Of a stretch of 5,110 bases of DNA, positions 4,635-5,110 are shown piece after piece. The position numbers were made by a program, and so were the translations under genes. Origin of the DNA: Thermoplasmata archaeon (GTDB lineage: Archaea > Thermoplasmatota > Thermoplasmata > Thermoplasmatales > Thermoplasmataceae); assembly GCA_021806355.1 (NCBI GenBank), contig JAJZXT010000190.1, forward strand, positions 1-5,110, given 5' to 3'. How positions within the stretch are numbered: position 1 is the first letter of the stretch; every line of letters starts with the position of its first letter. Below the pieces are notes generated by a model, which saw only the letters and a list, made by a program, of their open reading frames with translations, was not told the origin of the DNA and did no database searches.

Positions 4635-4648
4635 ATTAGGTTACCTGT

Positions 4649-5110
4649 TCATACATTCTGAACTTTAGGTGTCTGCATCGGAGGCTTCTCTTTTCCGGAC
4701 TTTCTATAATAGTCTTTCCCGAAATGCCATTTAAACAACCACTCATATCCACCTTTCAGTGATGCCCAGTATATCCTTTCCATTAATTTCTTTTGGAAAT
4801 AATTGTAAAGGGATGGTTGTATCCTTTCAATTGGTCTATCGTATGTTCCGATCACAAAGGTTGCCTGATGATATCCAGTTTCCATGGAACACTGCAGCCT
4901 CCCTGTGAATTCATATCTCTCGCCTGTTCCCTGCATTTGAGAAATCATATTTTTTGCAACAACTACTGCTTCCAAATGGGCTTCAACACCTGCCTTTGAT
5001 ATTGGGAGGTTGGTCGCATCACCTATTGCAAAGGCATTTTCGTAGTCTGCCACATGGAGATCATATTTATCGGTCTTGATCCATCCATCCTCATCGGCAT
5101 ATTCCTCGCC
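4649..5110 (-). CDS. Sulfide:quinone oxidoreductase-like FAD flavoprotein, C-terminal part (partial)
   Basis: The minus-strand frame is open to the right edge (153 visible residues). The GTG at 5053 is internal, since the frame continues upstream with GEEYADEDGWIKTDKYDLHV. Fragment residues 26-41 (AFAIGDATNLPISKAG) form the second FAD-binding motif of the two-dinucleotide-binding-domain flavoproteins in the form typical of sulfide:quinone oxidoreductases. C74 in GRLQCSMETGYHQATF lies where the family has a C-terminal Cys or a CF-x-E-TG pattern and may be one of the redox cysteines. The C-terminal part, LYNYFQKKLMERIYWASLKG and on to GKDYY, is amphipathic and aromatic, as expected for the segment that docks the monotopic enzyme on the cytoplasmic membrane. 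Reaction by family: oxidation of sulfide to polysulfide or sulfur with transfer of electrons to quinone. A type II NADH dehydrogenase is the alternative. The promoter and the other cysteines lie outside the window. Confidence 0.83.
   Translation of the reverse strand, partial: GEEYADEDGWIKTDKYDLHVADYENAFAIGDATNLPISKAGVEAHLEAVVVAKNMISQMQGTGERYEFTGRLQCSMETGYHQATFVIGTYDRPIERIQPSLYNYFQKKLMERIYWASLKGGYEWLFKWHFGKDYYRKSGKEKPPMQTPKVQNV

Larger units (their letters stand above)
4366..4648. other. Gene-poor intergenic stretch (283 bp)
   Basis: No convincing protein gene is visible on either strand. The stretch holds the TATA-like box of the 172-aa gene (4389-4394, minus), an inverted repeat TGATAT-N10-ATATCA (4442-4463), a 22-codon plus-strand reading frame (4472-4540) of doubtful status, a hairpin with T8 (4560-4590, plus) and the oligo-T end of the SQR-like gene (minus). 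No tRNA, CRISPR or transposon end was seen. Confidence 0.6.

Noticed and set aside
4619..4639. Six-codon plus-strand frame (MIKKED) with GGAG at 4606-4609
   Set aside because: The SD spacing is good, but the frame is only six codons and lies on the A-run that is the minus-strand SQR terminator; chance is the simplest explanation.
4649..5053. Complete small protein starting at the GTG at 5053
   Set aside because: The frame stays open to the window edge and the residues upstream of the GTG continue the flavoprotein sequence, so this is the end of a larger gene.

Overview
The window looks like a chromosomal segment of a euryarchaeon, most probably of the Thermoplasmata (Thermoplasma/Ferroplasma/Cuniculiplasma-like). 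Archaeal signs are AT-rich TATA-like boxes centred about 24-28 bases upstream of start codons that lack a Shine-Dalgarno site (leaderless genes), oligo-T ends without GC-rich hairpins, and frequent AGG and ATA codons. The lineage is inferred from gene style and content, not from a marker gene.

Layout: (1) Positions 1-330, minus strand, hold the N-terminal part of an HtrA/DegP-type (S1C) serine protease that runs off the left edge. (2) A short divergent promoter region (331-405) with one near-symmetric TATA box and an operator-like inverted repeat separates it from a 123-residue HxlR-family winged-helix regulator (406-777, plus). (3) The core, 842-3764, holds three members of one unrecognised protein family: 321 aa (plus), 309 aa (plus) and 309 aa (minus, convergent with the second). 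(4) An unrecognised helical protein of 172 aa lies at 3847-4365, minus. (5) A 283-bp gene-poor stretch (4366-4648) contains a hairpin plus T8 terminator-like element on the plus strand with no obvious gene in front of it. (6) Positions 4649-5110, minus, hold the C-terminal part of a sulfide:quinone oxidoreductase-like flavoprotein that enters from the right edge.

The most notable content is the paralogous trio. The two 309-residue proteins align end to end with no gap at about 31% identity by hand count (about 95 of 309). All three share a Y-[LI]-G-P-N-x-G-L motif near residue 147 and a W-x4-R element near residue 193. Each protein also seems to be an internal duplication of a roughly 155-residue unit (constant offset of about 156 residues). 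No helix-turn-helix, transmembrane segment, signal peptide or catalytic motif is visible. The unit size and its closing strand-helix-strand pattern recall the N-terminal input domain of archaeal Bat/HTH-10 regulators without the DNA-binding part; this is a hypothesis only.

How the genes work together is mostly unknown. Each family member seems to have its own leaderless promoter rather than belonging to an operon. The HxlR regulator probably controls itself and perhaps the divergent protease through the shared intergenic region. The flanking protease and SQR genes are ordinary housekeeping or respiratory functions.
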